A stretch of DNA of 33,056 nt from Betaproteobacteria bacterium HGW-Betaproteobacteria-18 (GTDB taxonomy: Bacteria; Pseudomonadota; Gammaproteobacteria; Burkholderiales; Burkholderiaceae_C). Each line of letters starts with the position of its first letter. Within the stretch, counting starts at the first letter, position 1. A program made the translations under genes and the position numbers. The stretch spans positions 1 through 33,056 of the forward strand of contig PHCO01000010.1 of NCBI GenBank assembly GCA_002842265.1, in the 5' to 3' direction. The notes beneath the pieces were generated by a model, which was given only the letters and a program-made list of their open reading frames with translations, ran no database searches and was not told the origin of the DNA. Of this stretch, positions 23,230 to 32,046 are shown piece by piece.

Positions 23230-25019
23230 CTGAATCAAAAGTTCACAGCACGTCTGCCGTCGATTTAGTGCCGAACGCCAGTATTTGGCATCGTATGCGC
23301 CGCTTCACGCCGTATTTCGGCACCCTACCGGGTACCTGGGCCTTGGTGGCCATCAGCGCCGTCGTGGGCGCAGCCACCGAGCCCATGATTCCTGCCCTGC
23401 TCAAACCCTTGCTGGACCGGGGTTTCCAGCAGGGACAGTTGGCCATCTGGACGGTACCAGCTTCTCTGCTGCTGCTGTTTGGCGTGCGTGGGCTCGCCGG
23501 CTACATTTCACAAATTGGTTTGACTCGTATCACGCATCAAGGGCTACAACTTTTGCGACAGGCCATGTTTGCCAAAATTCTGGCGGCGGAGCTCAAGCTC
23601 TTCACTCAACAAAGCTCCAGCGCCCTCTCCAATACCGTGGTCTATGAGGTGCAAACCGGTGCCGCCCTGCTGGTCAACGCCATGTTGAGCCTGACGCGCA
23701 ACGGGCTGACGCTGCTGGCCCTGACTGGCTATCTTTTTTACCTGAACTGGAAATTGACGCTGATTGTGGCTGCGATTTTCCCTGCCGTGGCCTGGGTCAT
23801 GAAAGTGTTGACGCGGCGCGTCCACAAACTCACACAATCCACCCAAAGTGCCACGGACAAATTAGCCTATGTGGTGGAAGAAAATGTGCTGGCGCACCGT
23901 GACATCCGTTTGTACGCGGCGCAAGCTTCCCAAGCCAAGCGCTTCAACCTGCTGAGTGAATCATTGCGTCACCTTGCCATGAAGTCCACCGTGGCCGGGG
24001 CGGCCATGACCCCAATGACGCAGATGCTGGCGGCTGTAGCGCTGTCTGCGGTGATCTCTGTGGCCCTGGTTCAAAGCGCCAGCAGTGGCACCTCGGTCGG
24101 TGGCTTTGTGGCTTTTGTCACGGCCATGCTGATGATCATCGCGCCGGTACGCCAACTCTCTGAAGTGTCAAGCCCCATCACCCGGGGTCTGGTGGCGCTG
24201 GAGCGGGCGCTGGCCCTGATCGAACAGACCGCAGATGAATCAAGCGGCAGCCATACTGCCTCGCGCGCCACAGGACTCCTTAGCTTTTCAGATTTGCTGG
24301 TGCAGTACCCATCAGCACCAAGCCCTGCCTTGGCGATTGATCAATTGACCGTCCATCCAGGTGAAACCGTGGCCCTGGTGGGAGCTTCTGGCTCAGGCAA
24401 AACCACACTGGTGAATGTCCTGACCCGCTTTGTCGATATCAACGCCGGACGGGTGTGCCTGGATGGGCATGAACTGCGTGACTGGCAACTGACGAGTTTG
24501 CGCGCCCAGTTTTCACTGGTTAGCCAACAAGTGGTGATGATTAACGACACGGTGGCCGCCAACGTGGCACTGGGCTTGGTCGTGGACCGGCAAAAAGTGA
24601 TGCAGTGCCTGGTTTCAGCCAATCTGGAAACGTTTGTAAAAGCCTTGCCCCAAGGGATGGATACGCTGGTAGGTCACAACGCCACGCAGCTTTCAGGTGG
24701 TCAGCGTCAGCGTCTGGCCATTGCCCGTGCCCTGTACAAAGACGCACCCATCCTGATTCTGGATGAAGCCACCTCGGCGCTGGACACCGAGTCCGAGCGC
24801 AGTGTGCAGGAAGCCCTGGACCGGCTGATGAAAAATCGCACGACGCTGGTGATCGCCCACCGCTTGTCAACCGTGCACCACGCCGATCGGATTGTGGTGC
24901 TGGACCATGGCCGCATTGCCGAGGTGGGCAACCATGGTGAGTTGATGCAGCACGATGGTCTGTACGCACGGCTTTACAAGTTGGGCTTGCACGACCCTAC
25001 ACCGGCCAGCGGTACCTGA
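23226..25019 (+). CDS. msbA: Lipid A-core flippase MsbA (ABC exporter)
   Basis: MsbA flips lipid A-core across the inner membrane using ATP. The 597-residue half-transporter has an N-terminal transmembrane domain with six segments (from about residue 30 to 330) and a C-terminal nucleotide-binding domain: Walker A GASGSGKT (386-393), signature LSGGQRQR (from 489), Walker B ILILDEATS (509-517) and the switch His in VIAHRLST (545). The start ATG at 23226 fits the usual length; an in-frame ATG at 23142 lies inside the previous gene and adds 28 residues. Base composition returns to that of the housekeeping genes here, so msbA looks native while the genes before it look acquired. It is convergent with the GT4 gene, 28 bases away. 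Confidence 0.92.
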   Translation: MTESKVHSTSAVDLVPNASIWHRMRRFTPYFGTLPGTWALVAISAVVGAATEPMIPALLKPLLDRGFQQGQLAIWTVPASLLLLFGVRGLAGYISQIGLTRITHQGLQLLRQAMFAKILAAELKLFTQQSSSALSNTVVYEVQTGAALLVNAMLSLTRNGLTLLALTGYLFYLNWKLTLIVAAIFPAVAWVMKVLTRRVHKLTQSTQSATDKLAYVVEENVLAHRDIRLYAAQASQAKRFNLLSESLRHLAMKSTVAGAAMTPMTQMLAAVALSAVISVALVQSASSGTSVGGFVAFVTAMLMIIAPVRQLSEVSSPITRGLVALERALALIEQTADESSGSHTASRATGLLSFSDLLVQYPSAPSPALAIDQLTVHPGETVALVGASGSGKTTLVNVLTRFVDINAGRVCLDGHELRDWQLTSLRAQFSLVSQQVVMINDTVAANVALGLVVDRQKVMQCLVSANLETFVKALPQGMDTLVGHNATQLSGGQRQRLAIARALYKDAPILILDEATSALDTESERSVQEALDRLMKNRTTLVIAHRLSTVHHADRIVVLDHGRIAEVGNHGELMQHDGLYARLYKLGLHDPTPASGT

Positions 25020-25047
25020 AGCCAGGCAGGTGCCCCCGTTGGTCAGT

Positions 25048-26229
25048 TCAAGCGGCTTCAACCCGGTGCGTCAAAGCCCTGTAAATGCTTTCTTGCTGCA
25101 GCGCAAGTGTCGCCCATTGATGTTGCTGTGCAAAATCCAGGGCGGCACTAGACAAGCGGTCAACCAGGGCACCCTCCTGCACCAAACGCTCCAGCGCTGT
25201 TGTTAGCGCCAGGGCATCCAGCGGATCATCCAGCAACAAGGCGTTGATTTCATGCGTCAGCAAACCCGCAATGCCGCAATAGCGCTGGCTACTCACCACC
25301 ACCGGCAGGCCATGCGCCATGGCTTCGAGCACCACCATGGCAAAGGTGTCTTCCTGGGTGGGGTGTGCCAAGCAATCTGCAGCTTGGTAGGCTGAACTCA
25401 CGTCCGGCAAGGAACCCAAAAAAAAGACCCGCTGATCCAGTCCAGTGGCCTTGGCTTGAGTTTTGAACTTCGGTATTTGTGCCGGATTGCCAACCACCGC
25501 GACATAACACTGCTCAGGCAGTTGTTTCAAGGCCTGAATCAGTGTTGCCAGGCCTTTTTTGCGGTAATCGTTACCCACAAACAAAATGCAAAATCCAATT
25601 TCTGGCAAACCCAATTTGCGCCGTGCTTCAACTTTTTCCAGCGTCGTGGCCACACCCCGGACTTGATCCACACCAGGTGTAACCACCTGAATTGCCGACG
25701 CACAAGCCGGATAAGCCTCCAGCATTTGCGGTAGCAGCGTGTTGGATGTGACCACAATGGCGCGCGGCCCACGCCATGAAAACCGGCTGCGCTCCAGTGC
25801 CAAATACACCAGCAAACGCGGGCTGCTGGCAATCCTGAGCCAGCGCAAAGCCCGCCGCCAGCCAGACAAGCTGTGCAGCAAGTTGTATTTCACCGGTAAC
25901 ACATGCACCGTTTGCACCTGCCCGTGCCAGGTATTCTCATGCGAATGCACCACATCAAAACCGGTGCGCGTCACCCACCAGGTGGCCGTGGCATACCAAA
26001 GCTGGTTCAGCCAACGCGGGCGCGTCAGGGCTTGTGACACTTTGTGATAAGTCACGCCCGGCCAGGCGTGGCTGATGTGCTGGGCAAAGATGTGAATCTC
26101 ATGACGTGCCGCCAATTGCTCGACCAGCGCAATCGAATAACGCTCAGCCCCGCCACCCGTGACCGAAAACTGGCGGTTCAACACCGCTATGCGCAGGCGC
26201 CTTGGCTCATCGGTATCAGCCGCTGTCAT
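25048..26229 (-). CDS. Glycosyltransferase family 4 (WaaG-like)
   Basis: A 393-residue GT-B enzyme. The N-terminal domain starts LRIAVLNRQFSVTGGGAERYSIALVEQLA (cited in parts), the glycine loop and AERY pattern of GT4 core glycosyltransferases such as WaaG. The C-terminal domain has CILFVGNDYRKKGLATLIQAL, AVVGNP and the donor-binding EDTFAMVVLEAMAHGLPVVVS with the EX7E motif. The role is probably addition of a hexose to the LPS core or a related glycan. The start overlaps the deacetylase stop (ATGA, 26226-26229), so it is the last gene of the purD-to-GT4 run and ends facing msbA. Confidence 0.87.
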   Translation of the reverse strand: MTAADTDEPRRLRIAVLNRQFSVTGGGAERYSIALVEQLAARHEIHIFAQHISHAWPGVTYHKVSQALTRPRWLNQLWYATATWWVTRTGFDVVHSHENTWHGQVQTVHVLPVKYNLLHSLSGWRRALRWLRIASSPRLLVYLALERSRFSWRGPRAIVVTSNTLLPQMLEAYPACASAIQVVTPGVDQVRGVATTLEKVEARRKLGLPEIGFCILFVGNDYRKKGLATLIQALKQLPEQCYVAVVGNPAQIPKFKTQAKATGLDQRVFFLGSLPDVSSAYQAADCLAHPTQEDTFAMVVLEAMAHGLPVVVSSQRYCGIAGLLTHEINALLLDDPLDALALTTALERLVQEGALVDRLSSAALDFAQQHQWATLALQQESIYRALTHRVEAA

Positions 26230-26981
26230 GCGCTGCGCCGGTCTTCATAACCCGTGGCCACCTTGAGCAAAAAGAGCGGCAAACTGGTGCTGCGCAGCAC
26301 CGGCACGCGCGGCAACTGCCACAGGTCGGCTCCCGCGTGACAGCGGCCGCGTTGGGTCGTGGTCACGCTGGTAAAGCCAGCTTGACGTGCCAACGCGACA
26401 TGCTCGGCTTGGTACACCCCATAGGGATAACAAAAATGCTCAACAGGCTGTTGTACAGACATCTCAAGCTCCTTTTTAGAGAGCAACACCTCAGACTTGG
26501 CCAAGGCTTCATCGCATTCGGTCAGGTTCACATGATGGCGGGTGTGCGCCCCCACCTCTTGTCCACCAGCCACCCATTGGCGCAGCTGATCGACGTTCAT
26601 CAAAGGCGTTTGCACAATACCCTGCGCCAGATCCCAGATATTGCTCTGGCCCAGCCGCTGGCTCACGCCATAACAAGTGGATGAAAAACCATGGCGCTGC
26701 AGCACCGGCAGCGCCTGCGTCAAGTTGTTCAGGTAACCGTCATCAAAAGTGATGCCCACTACTTTGCCCTGCTTCTCGCCCGTCAGATAAGGCAGCAAAC
26801 CCGACATCGACAAGCCCCGATAGCCCAATATTTTGAGCAGCCCCATCTGTCTGGAAAATGCCGACGGCGACACGTACAAACTTCTGAAAACTGCGCCCTT
26901 GGGCGGTGCCTCGTCAATCTGGTGATAGACCAAAATCGGTATGGGCGAGGCGTTAGCGCAACATTCATTCAACATCGCCAT
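26226..26981 (-). CDS. Polysaccharide deacetylase family protein (NodB domain)
   Basis: A 251-residue protein of the carbohydrate esterase 4 / NodB family, which removes N- or O-acetyl groups from sugars. It has the opening PILVYHQIDEAPP, motif 1 ITFDDGYLNN (catalytic Asp and metal Asp), motif 2 VGAHTRHHVNLTE (metal histidines), FCYPYGVY and a C-terminal FTSVTTTQRG segment. No signal peptide or membrane anchor is seen, so it appears cytoplasmic, which is less common for this family and fits action on a lipid-linked or core precursor. The start ATG at 26981 (or 26975) has GAGG upstream, in which the rng stop codon is embedded. It pairs with the GT4 gene by a four-base overlap. Confidence 0.86.
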   Translation of the reverse strand: MAMLNECCANASPIPILVYHQIDEAPPKGAVFRSLYVSPSAFSRQMGLLKILGYRGLSMSGLLPYLTGEKQGKVVGITFDDGYLNNLTQALPVLQRHGFSSTCYGVSQRLGQSNIWDLAQGIVQTPLMNVDQLRQWVAGGQEVGAHTRHHVNLTECDEALAKSEVLLSKKELEMSVQQPVEHFCYPYGVYQAEHVALARQAGFTSVTTTQRGRCHAGADLWQLPRVPVLRSTSLPLFLLKVATGYEDRRSA

Positions 26982-26987
26982 CAACCT

Positions 26988-28463
26988 CTACAGCAACACA
27001 ATATCGTACTGTTCCTGCCCCATGGCGCTCTCGCTTTGCAGGGACACAGGTTTGCCGATGAACTCGCTCAGGCCGGCCAGATGCTGGCTTTCTTCGTCCA
27101 GAAACAATTCGATCACCTTGGGCGAGGCCACCACGCGAAACTCCTTGGGGTTGAACTGACGCGCTTCGCGTAATATCTCGCGAAAGATGTCGTAAGCCAC
27201 ACTGCGCGCGGTCTTCACAATGCCCTTGCCCTGGCAAATCGGGCAGGGCTCGCACAGCACATGGGCCAGCGACTCACGGGTGCGCTTGCGAGTCATCTCC
27301 ACCAGGCCCAGCTGCGAAAACCCGCCGCACATGGTCTTGACGCGGTCGCGCGCCAACTGCTTGCGTATTTCTGCAAGCACCGCCTCGCGATGCTCTTCGG
27401 GTGCCATGTCGATGAAATCAACAATGATGATGCCACCCAGGTTGCGCAGGCGCAGTTGGCGCGCAATCGCCTGCGCAGCTTCCAGGTTGGTCTTGAAAAT
27501 GGTGTCGTCAAAGTTGCGGGCACCCACAAAGCCACCGGTGTTGACATCGACCGTGGTCAACGCTTCGGTCTGATCGACAATCAGGTAGCCGCCCGACTTC
27601 AAATCAACGCGACGCCCAAGTGCCTTGGCAATTTCTTCGTCAATGGCATACAGGTCAAATATCGGCCGCTCACCCTTGTAATGCAGCAGCTTTTGCGCTG
27701 CGGCGGGCATGAACTCCTGACCAAAAGCCTTCATCACGGCAAATTGTTCCAGGGAATCGACCTTGATAAATTGGGTGAACTCAGAACTCAGGTCACGCAA
27801 CACCCGCTGCAACAAGCTCAAATCCTGATGCAACAGCGAGGTGGCCGGCAGCCTGGTGGCAGCCTCGCGAATGCGCTTCCATGCTTTGCGCAAGTAAGCC
27901 ACATCGTCGGCCAGTTCCTGGTCTGTGGCATCTTCACCGTTGGTGCGCAAAATAAAGCCGCCCCCTTGATCACCCACCAGAACCTGCAAGCGTCGGCGCA
28001 ACTCGTCGCGCTGTTCGGGCGGGATTTTTTGCGACACGCCAAGATGATCATCCTGCGGCAAAAACACCAGCATCCGCCCGGCGATGCTGATCTGGGTGGA
28101 CAACCGCGCACCCTTGGTGCCAATGGGGTCTTTGATCACCTGCACCACCAGGCTTTGGCCTTCGAACACCTGCTTTTCGATCGGGATTTGCGGCGCGGTG
28201 CTGCGCGCCATCGACAGCGTCTCGCCCTCAACCGGCGGGTGCCAGACATCGGCCACATGCAAAAACGCCGCCCGCTCCAGACCAATGTCGATAAAGGCCG
28301 ATTGCATGCCTGGCAGCACCCTGGCCACCTTGCCCAGATACACATTGCCCACCAGCCCGCGCTCCAGCGTGCGCTCCACGTGCAGCTCTTGCAGCACACC
28401 GTTTTCCACCACCGCCACCCGGGTTTCCTGGGGCGACCAGTTGATCAAAATATCTTCTTGCAT
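26988..28463 (-). CDS. rng: Ribonuclease G
   Basis: RNase G is an endoribonuclease that matures the 16S rRNA 5' end and trims some mRNAs. At 491 residues it lacks the long RNase E C-terminal scaffold. Visible are the N-terminal S1 domain (GLVGNVYLGKVARVLPGMQSAFIDIG in parts, 37-62), the catalytic DNase I-like region with VDVNTGGFVG (D306) and IIIVDFIDM (D349), and the zinc-link CEPCPICQGKG (C407, C410). The RE/RG family start EDILINWSPQETRVAVVENG is typical of RNase G. It is 20 bases after maf, with a weak ribosome-binding site, and directly precedes the deacetylase. Confidence 0.96.
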   Translation of the reverse strand: MQEDILINWSPQETRVAVVENGVLQELHVERTLERGLVGNVYLGKVARVLPGMQSAFIDIGLERAAFLHVADVWHPPVEGETLSMARSTAPQIPIEKQVFEGQSLVVQVIKDPIGTKGARLSTQISIAGRMLVFLPQDDHLGVSQKIPPEQRDELRRRLQVLVGDQGGGFILRTNGEDATDQELADDVAYLRKAWKRIREAATRLPATSLLHQDLSLLQRVLRDLSSEFTQFIKVDSLEQFAVMKAFGQEFMPAAAQKLLHYKGERPIFDLYAIDEEIAKALGRRVDLKSGGYLIVDQTEALTTVDVNTGGFVGARNFDDTIFKTNLEAAQAIARQLRLRNLGGIIIVDFIDMAPEEHREAVLAEIRKQLARDRVKTMCGGFSQLGLVEMTRKRTRESLAHVLCEPCPICQGKGIVKTARSVAYDIFREILREARQFNPKEFRVVASPKVIELFLDEESQHLAGLSEFIGKPVSLQSESAMGQEQYDIVLL

Positions 28464-28483
28464 TGATTTTTATTTCTTAAACT

Positions 28484-29086
28484 TTACAACTTCAAGCCAA
28501 AAGCCTGCAGCAATTGGGCTGTCTCAAACATCGGCAATCCCATGATGCCCGAATAGCTGCCGCTTAACCTTGAAATATACGCCGCCGCCCTGCCCTGCAC
28601 CGCGTAGGCGCCGGCTTTGCCCATGGGCTCGCCGGTAGCCACATAGGCACGAACCTGCTCAGGCGTCATCGGCGCAAAATTTACCCTGGAAATTGACACG
28701 GCTTGTTGGCGTGCTTGCGCCGTGCCCACGGCCACAGCAGTCAACACGCGGTGTGTTTTGCCACTCAAGGCGACCAACATGCGCTCGGCATCCTGATTGT
28801 CGGTGGGCTTGCCCAAAATCTCCCGGCCCAGCGCCACCGTGGTGTCTGAACACAACACCGGAGCCACCGGCAAACCACGGTGTTGCAGGCGTTGTAGCGC
28901 GGCATCGAGCTTGAGTTGCGTCACACGTTGTACATAGGCCAGCGGCGCTTCATGCGGCAACACCGCTTCGAGCGCTTCAGCGTCTTCATGTGCTGCGGGC
29001 AACAGCAATTCATAGGCCACCCCCAACTGCTCCAACAATTGCCTGCGGCGCGGGCTTTGCGAAGCCAGGTAAACAAAATTACTCAT
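28484..29086 (-). CDS. Maf-family nucleotide pyrophosphatase (YhdE-like dTTP/UTP type)
   Basis: A house-cleaning enzyme of 200 residues that hydrolyses non-canonical or excess nucleoside triphosphates. It has the Maf signature LASQSPRRRQLLEQLG (8-23), SDTTVALGREILGKP with the catalytic Asp region, LSGKTHRVLTAVAV and KAGAYAVQGRAAAYISRLSGSYSGIMGLP (in parts) with the Tyr/Ile/Gln pattern of the YhdE subgroup. That subgroup prefers dTTP, UTP and CTP, so the substrate is inferred from similarity. It lies in the conserved rlmH-maf-rng order. The 106 bases between rlmH and maf hold an inverted-repeat element. Confidence 0.92.
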   Translation of the reverse strand: MSNFVYLASQSPRRRQLLEQLGVAYELLLPAAHEDAEALEAVLPHEAPLAYVQRVTQLKLDAALQRLQHRGLPVAPVLCSDTTVALGREILGKPTDNQDAERMLVALSGKTHRVLTAVAVGTAQARQQAVSISRVNFAPMTPEQVRAYVATGEPMGKAGAYAVQGRAAAYISRLSGSYSGIMGLPMFETAQLLQAFGLKL

Positions 29087-29093
29087 TATTTAT

Positions 29094-29192
29094 TGCCGTG
29101 TCCAAATCATTCCTGTCTAGGCGACGAGCCGCAGGCAGTGCTATAGCACGGCAAGGCGAGGCAACAACGACAGGGATGATTTAGGCGCGGCA
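29094..29192. repeat. Structured inverted-repeat element between rlmH and maf
   Basis: Two 24-base arms (29094-29117 and 29169-29192) match as an imperfect inverted repeat at 20 of 24 positions. They frame a core with a perfect 12-bp palindrome GTGCTATAGCAC (29138-29149). All four mismatches are transitions. The right arm ends exactly at the rlmH stop codon and the left arm starts eight bases before the maf ATG. It could be a small non-autonomous repeat (MITE or REP class) or an mRNA-processing structure. Whether it recurs in the genome cannot be seen from this window. Confidence 0.6.
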
Positions 29193-29660
29193 TCATTCGC
29201 GGTGGTAGGGGTGGTTGGCATTGATCGACCAGGCGCGGTAAAGCTGCTCAATCAGCAGCACACGCACCATGGCATGTGGCAGCGTCAGGTCAGACAGCCG
29301 AATGCGCTCATGCGCAGCTTGTCTGAAGGCGGGGTCAAGCCCGTCCGGGCCGCCAATCACCAGCGCCACGTCGTCCCCGGACAACTGCCAGCTCTCCAAT
29401 TTTTGCGCCAGCGCCATGGTGCTCAAAGCGGTACCGCGTTCATCCAGCGCCACGATTCTGAAGCCCTTGGGGATAGCGGCCTCAATGCGCGCACGCTCGG
29501 CTGCAAAAAGAGTTTCAAGTGATTTGGAAGCGCGGGGCTCGGTCTTGACGACCTTGAGCTCGACCTTGAGCTCGAACGGGAAGCGTTTGGCGTAATCGTC
29601 CCACGCTGTTTGCGCCCAGTCGGGCACGCGCTGACCGACGGCAACTATCAGCAGCCGCAC
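29193..29660 (-). CDS. rlmH: 23S rRNA (pseudouridine1915-N3)-methyltransferase RlmH
   Basis: RlmH is a small SPOUT methyltransferase that modifies pseudouridine 1915 in helix 69 of 23S rRNA on assembled 70S ribosomes. The 155 residues include the start [25 protein letters not shown] (67-76), the SAM-binding [11 protein letters not shown] (100-110) and the C-terminal NANHPYHRE tail typical of the family (usually NHPYHK/R). It follows rsfS by nine bases, the standard pairing of these two ribosome genes. Confidence 0.97.
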   Translation of the reverse strand: MRLLIVAVGQRVPDWAQTAWDDYAKRFPFELKVELKVVKTEPRASKSLETLFAAERARIEAAIPKGFRIVALDERGTALSTMALAQKLESWQLSGDDVALVIGGPDGLDPAFRQAAHERIRLSDLTLPHAMVRVLLIEQLYRAWSINANHPYHRE

Positions 29661-29669
29661 AGTGCTGGA

Positions 29670-30512
29670 TCAGGCTTTGCGCACAGCCGATTTTTTGGCA
29701 GGCGCTTTTTTAGCTGGAACCTTTTTTGCCGGCGTTTTCTTGGCAGAAGGCTTGACCGGCGCATTCACCACCAACGTTTTGATCCGGGGTTTGACCACCG
29801 GTGCAGCGCCCACCACCGCCCGCTTGGGCGCTGCTACGGTCTTGGCCGCTGCTTTTTTGGCGGCTGCCGCTTGGGTTGCTGCCGTTTTTGCCATTTGTGC
29901 TCTGGACGGGAAGGCTTCATGCACGCCTTGTTTGGCGGCGCTGGAGCGCCGCAAACTCGCCGCTGGTTTGGCAGCTTCTTTGGCTGCGGCCTTGGCTTTT
30001 GCCGCAATGAGCTCAGCAGCGGCTACAGGTTTGGCGGCACCAAACTTCAGTCGCACCGGCTTTTCGCCCCACAGTTCTTCCAGGTTGTAATAAGTCCGGT
30101 AGGTGGGTTGCATCACATGCACCACGGCCTGACCACAATCCACAATGATCCACTCACCGTTGGCCTCACCCTCGACGCGCGGCTTGGGAAAACCGGCCTC
30201 ACGCACCGCATCGATCACACTCATGGCCAGCGCCTTGGTCTGCCGGTTCGAAGTACCAGAAGCCACGATGACCCGCTCGAACAGGGACGACAGGTGCTCG
30301 GTGTCAAACACCACGATGTCTTGCGCCTTGACATCTTCCAGCCCATCGACAATGGCACGCTGCAATTTCTGGATGTCTTTTTTTTCTGCACCGGCAGAGG
30401 CGACTTTGGTGATGACTTGGCTGGGGGATTTTTTGGGTGCCAGAGTGGCAGACTTGACGGCTGCTTTGGCAGGTTTTTTGGCTTTGCTGGGGGCAGTAGT
30501 TTGGGTAGTCAT
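29670..30512 (-). CDS. rsfS: Ribosome silencing factor RsfS with long basic C-terminal tail
   Basis: RsfS binds ribosomal protein L14 and blocks subunit joining when nutrients are scarce. The conserved core lies at about residues 45-157 (IQKLQRAIVDGLEDVKAQDIVVFD, VIVASGTSNRQTKALA and WIIVDCGQAVVHVMQPTYRTYYNLEELWG, each cited in part). E. coli RsfS has about 105 residues; this one has 280. The N-terminal 45 residues are Lys/Ala/Thr-rich, and the last 120 are Ala/Lys/Pro-rich, ending in repeated PAKK units like histone H1-type tails. The ATG at 30512 shares one base with the nadD stop (TGATG), better than a TTG one codon upstream. The tail is likely disordered and nucleic-acid binding, as an inference. 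Confidence 0.93.
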   Translation of the reverse strand: MTTQTTAPSKAKKPAKAAVKSATLAPKKSPSQVITKVASAGAEKKDIQKLQRAIVDGLEDVKAQDIVVFDTEHLSSLFERVIVASGTSNRQTKALAMSVIDAVREAGFPKPRVEGEANGEWIIVDCGQAVVHVMQPTYRTYYNLEELWGEKPVRLKFGAAKPVAAAELIAAKAKAAAKEAAKPAASLRRSSAAKQGVHEAFPSRAQMAKTAATQAAAAKKAAAKTVAAPKRAVVGAAPVVKPRIKTLVVNAPVKPSAKKTPAKKVPAKKAPAKKSAVRKA

Positions 30513-31126
30513 CAATGTGATTGGTAAAGGTGATGGTCGGCAATATAACGCGCAACGGGCTCGGACACCAGTGTTTGCACCGATTGCCCGTTGGCAATCA
30601 TGCTGCGAATCCGGGTGGCGCTCACGGGCGTGGCAGGCATGGACAAATGCAAAAACCGTTCAGGAAACAATTTTTCAGCATCGAACAAGGCGCCATTGTT
30701 TGATTGTTGGGCACGAGTAGCTACACAAATTATAGCTAATTGGAGAATGGCCTGCCAATCATGCCAAGTGGTCAGGGCGGCAGCCTGGTCTGCACCCATG
30801 AGCAAAAACAATTCGGCACCGGGTTCTTCGTTGGCTATGTGTCGCAAAGTGTCCACGCTATAACTGGGTCCGGTACGTTCAATTTCCTGTGTATCCACGC
30901 TGATCCGGGGCACATCGGCAAATGCCAGTTGCACCATGGCCAGGCGATGTGTCGCCGCGCTCAAAAGTCGCGGTTTATGCCAGGCATCACCCGTGGGCAC
31001 CACACGCAAGGCATCCAGCTTGAGCTCGGCCAGCGCCGTTTCCAGCAAGGCCCGATGCGCCAGATGCGGCGGGTCAAACGCACCGCCAAACACCCCGATG
31101 CGGCGTTGGGGTGCAACCGGCTTCAA
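30512..31126 (-). CDS. nadD: Nicotinate-nucleotide adenylyltransferase NadD
   Basis: NadD joins nicotinate mononucleotide and ATP to form deamido-NAD in NAD synthesis. The 204-residue protein has [19 protein letters not shown] (nucleotidyltransferase HxGH-type site), [31 protein letters not shown] and the C-terminal [10 protein letters not shown] motif. The start is most likely the TTG at 31124-31126, because it overlaps the hemF stop as TTGA in the same manner as the ATGA junctions around it. An upstream TTG at 31132 is the alternative. Confidence 0.94.
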   Translation of the reverse strand: MKPVAPQRRIGVFGGAFDPPHLAHRALLETALAELKLDALRVVPTGDAWHKPRLLSAATHRLAMVQLAFADVPRISVDTQEIERTGPSYSVDTLRHIANEEPGAELFLLMGADQAAALTTWHDWQAILQLAIICVATRAQQSNNGALFDAEKLFPERFLHLSMPATPVSATRIRSMIANGQSVQTLVSEPVARYIADHHLYQSH

Positions 31127-32046
31127 AGCCAATCCCGGCGCACCAAAAATTTGCTGTACAACTCGGCCTCGGGCGTGCCAGGGGCCGGCACCTGCTGGTA
31201 GGCCCAGCTCGCCAGCGGCGGCATCGACAGCAAAATCGATTCAGTGCGGCCACCCGACTGCAAGCCAAAGTGCGTGCCGCGGTCCCACACCAGGTTGAAT
31301 TCCACATAGCGACCACGCCGGTAAAGCTGAAAAGCCCGTTCGCGCTCGCCATAGGGCGTGTCCTTGCGACGCGCTACGATGGGCAGGTAGGCGCCCAAAA
31401 ATGCATCGCCCACAGCCTGCATCATGGCCAGGCTTTGCTCAGCGCCGAGTTCAGAGAAGTCGTCAAAAAACACACCGCCGATGCCGCGCGGCTCGTTGCG
31501 GTGTTTGAGAAAGAAATAGTCGTCGCACCAGGTCTTGAAGCGCGGGTACTTGTCGTCCCCAAAGGGCTGCAACGCCGTCTTGCACGCGCTGTGAAAATGC
31601 ACGGCATCCTCATCGAAACCGTAATACGGCGTCAGGTCCATGCCGCCGCCAAACCAGCACACCACGGCACCGTTGCTGCCCGTGGCCGAAATCATGCGCA
31701 CGTTCATGTGCACCGTGGGCACATAGGGATTGCGCGGATGAAACACCAGCGACACGCCCATGGCCTCGAACGGCGCACCAGCAAGCTCGGGGCGATGCTG
31801 CGTGGCCGAAGGCGGCAACCTGGGGCCGGTGACGTGCGAAAAGCCGCAACCGGCGCGCTCAAAAATAGCGCCGCCTTCCAGGATTTGCGTGATGCCCCGG
31901 CCCTGCAAGGTCTCGCCAGCGGGTTTTTGCCAGGCATCGGTCAAAAACGCCTTGCCATCCAGTTCGGAAATGGCGCCGGTAATGCTGGCCTGCAGGCCGC
32001 GCAAGTAGTCACCCACCACCTCGGTCGGCAAACGGCTGGTCGTCAT
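31123..32046 (-). CDS. hemF: Oxygen-dependent coproporphyrinogen III oxidase
   Basis: HemF converts coproporphyrinogen III to protoporphyrinogen IX with oxygen in haem synthesis. At 307 residues it has normal length. Conserved blocks include [20 protein letters not shown] (149-168), [49 protein letters not shown] (in parts) and the start-proximal [15 protein letters not shown]. Its presence implies aerobic growth capacity. The ATG overlaps the purD stop (32043-32046). Confidence 0.97.
   Translation of the reverse strand: MTTSRLPTEVVGDYLRGLQASITGAISELDGKAFLTDAWQKPAGETLQGRGITQILEGGAIFERAGCGFSHVTGPRLPPSATQHRPELAGAPFEAMGVSLVFHPRNPYVPTVHMNVRMISATGSNGAVVCWFGGGMDLTPYYGFDEDAVHFHSACKTALQPFGDDKYPRFKTWCDDYFFLKHRNEPRGIGGVFFDDFSELGAEQSLAMMQAVGDAFLGAYLPIVARRKDTPYGERERAFQLYRRGRYVEFNLVWDRGTHFGLQSGGRTESILLSMPPLASWAYQQVPAPGTPEAELYSKFLVRRDWL

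Noticed and set aside
27261-28466. A 401-residue plus-strand ORF opposite rng
   Set aside because: Shadow of RNase G; it contains no domain and no ribosome-binding site.
29749-30050. Frameshifted or fused second protein in the rsfS tail
   Set aside because: The frame is open and continuous; the Ala/Lys/Pro composition is uniform to the stop, so it is a tail and not a fusion of a separate domain.
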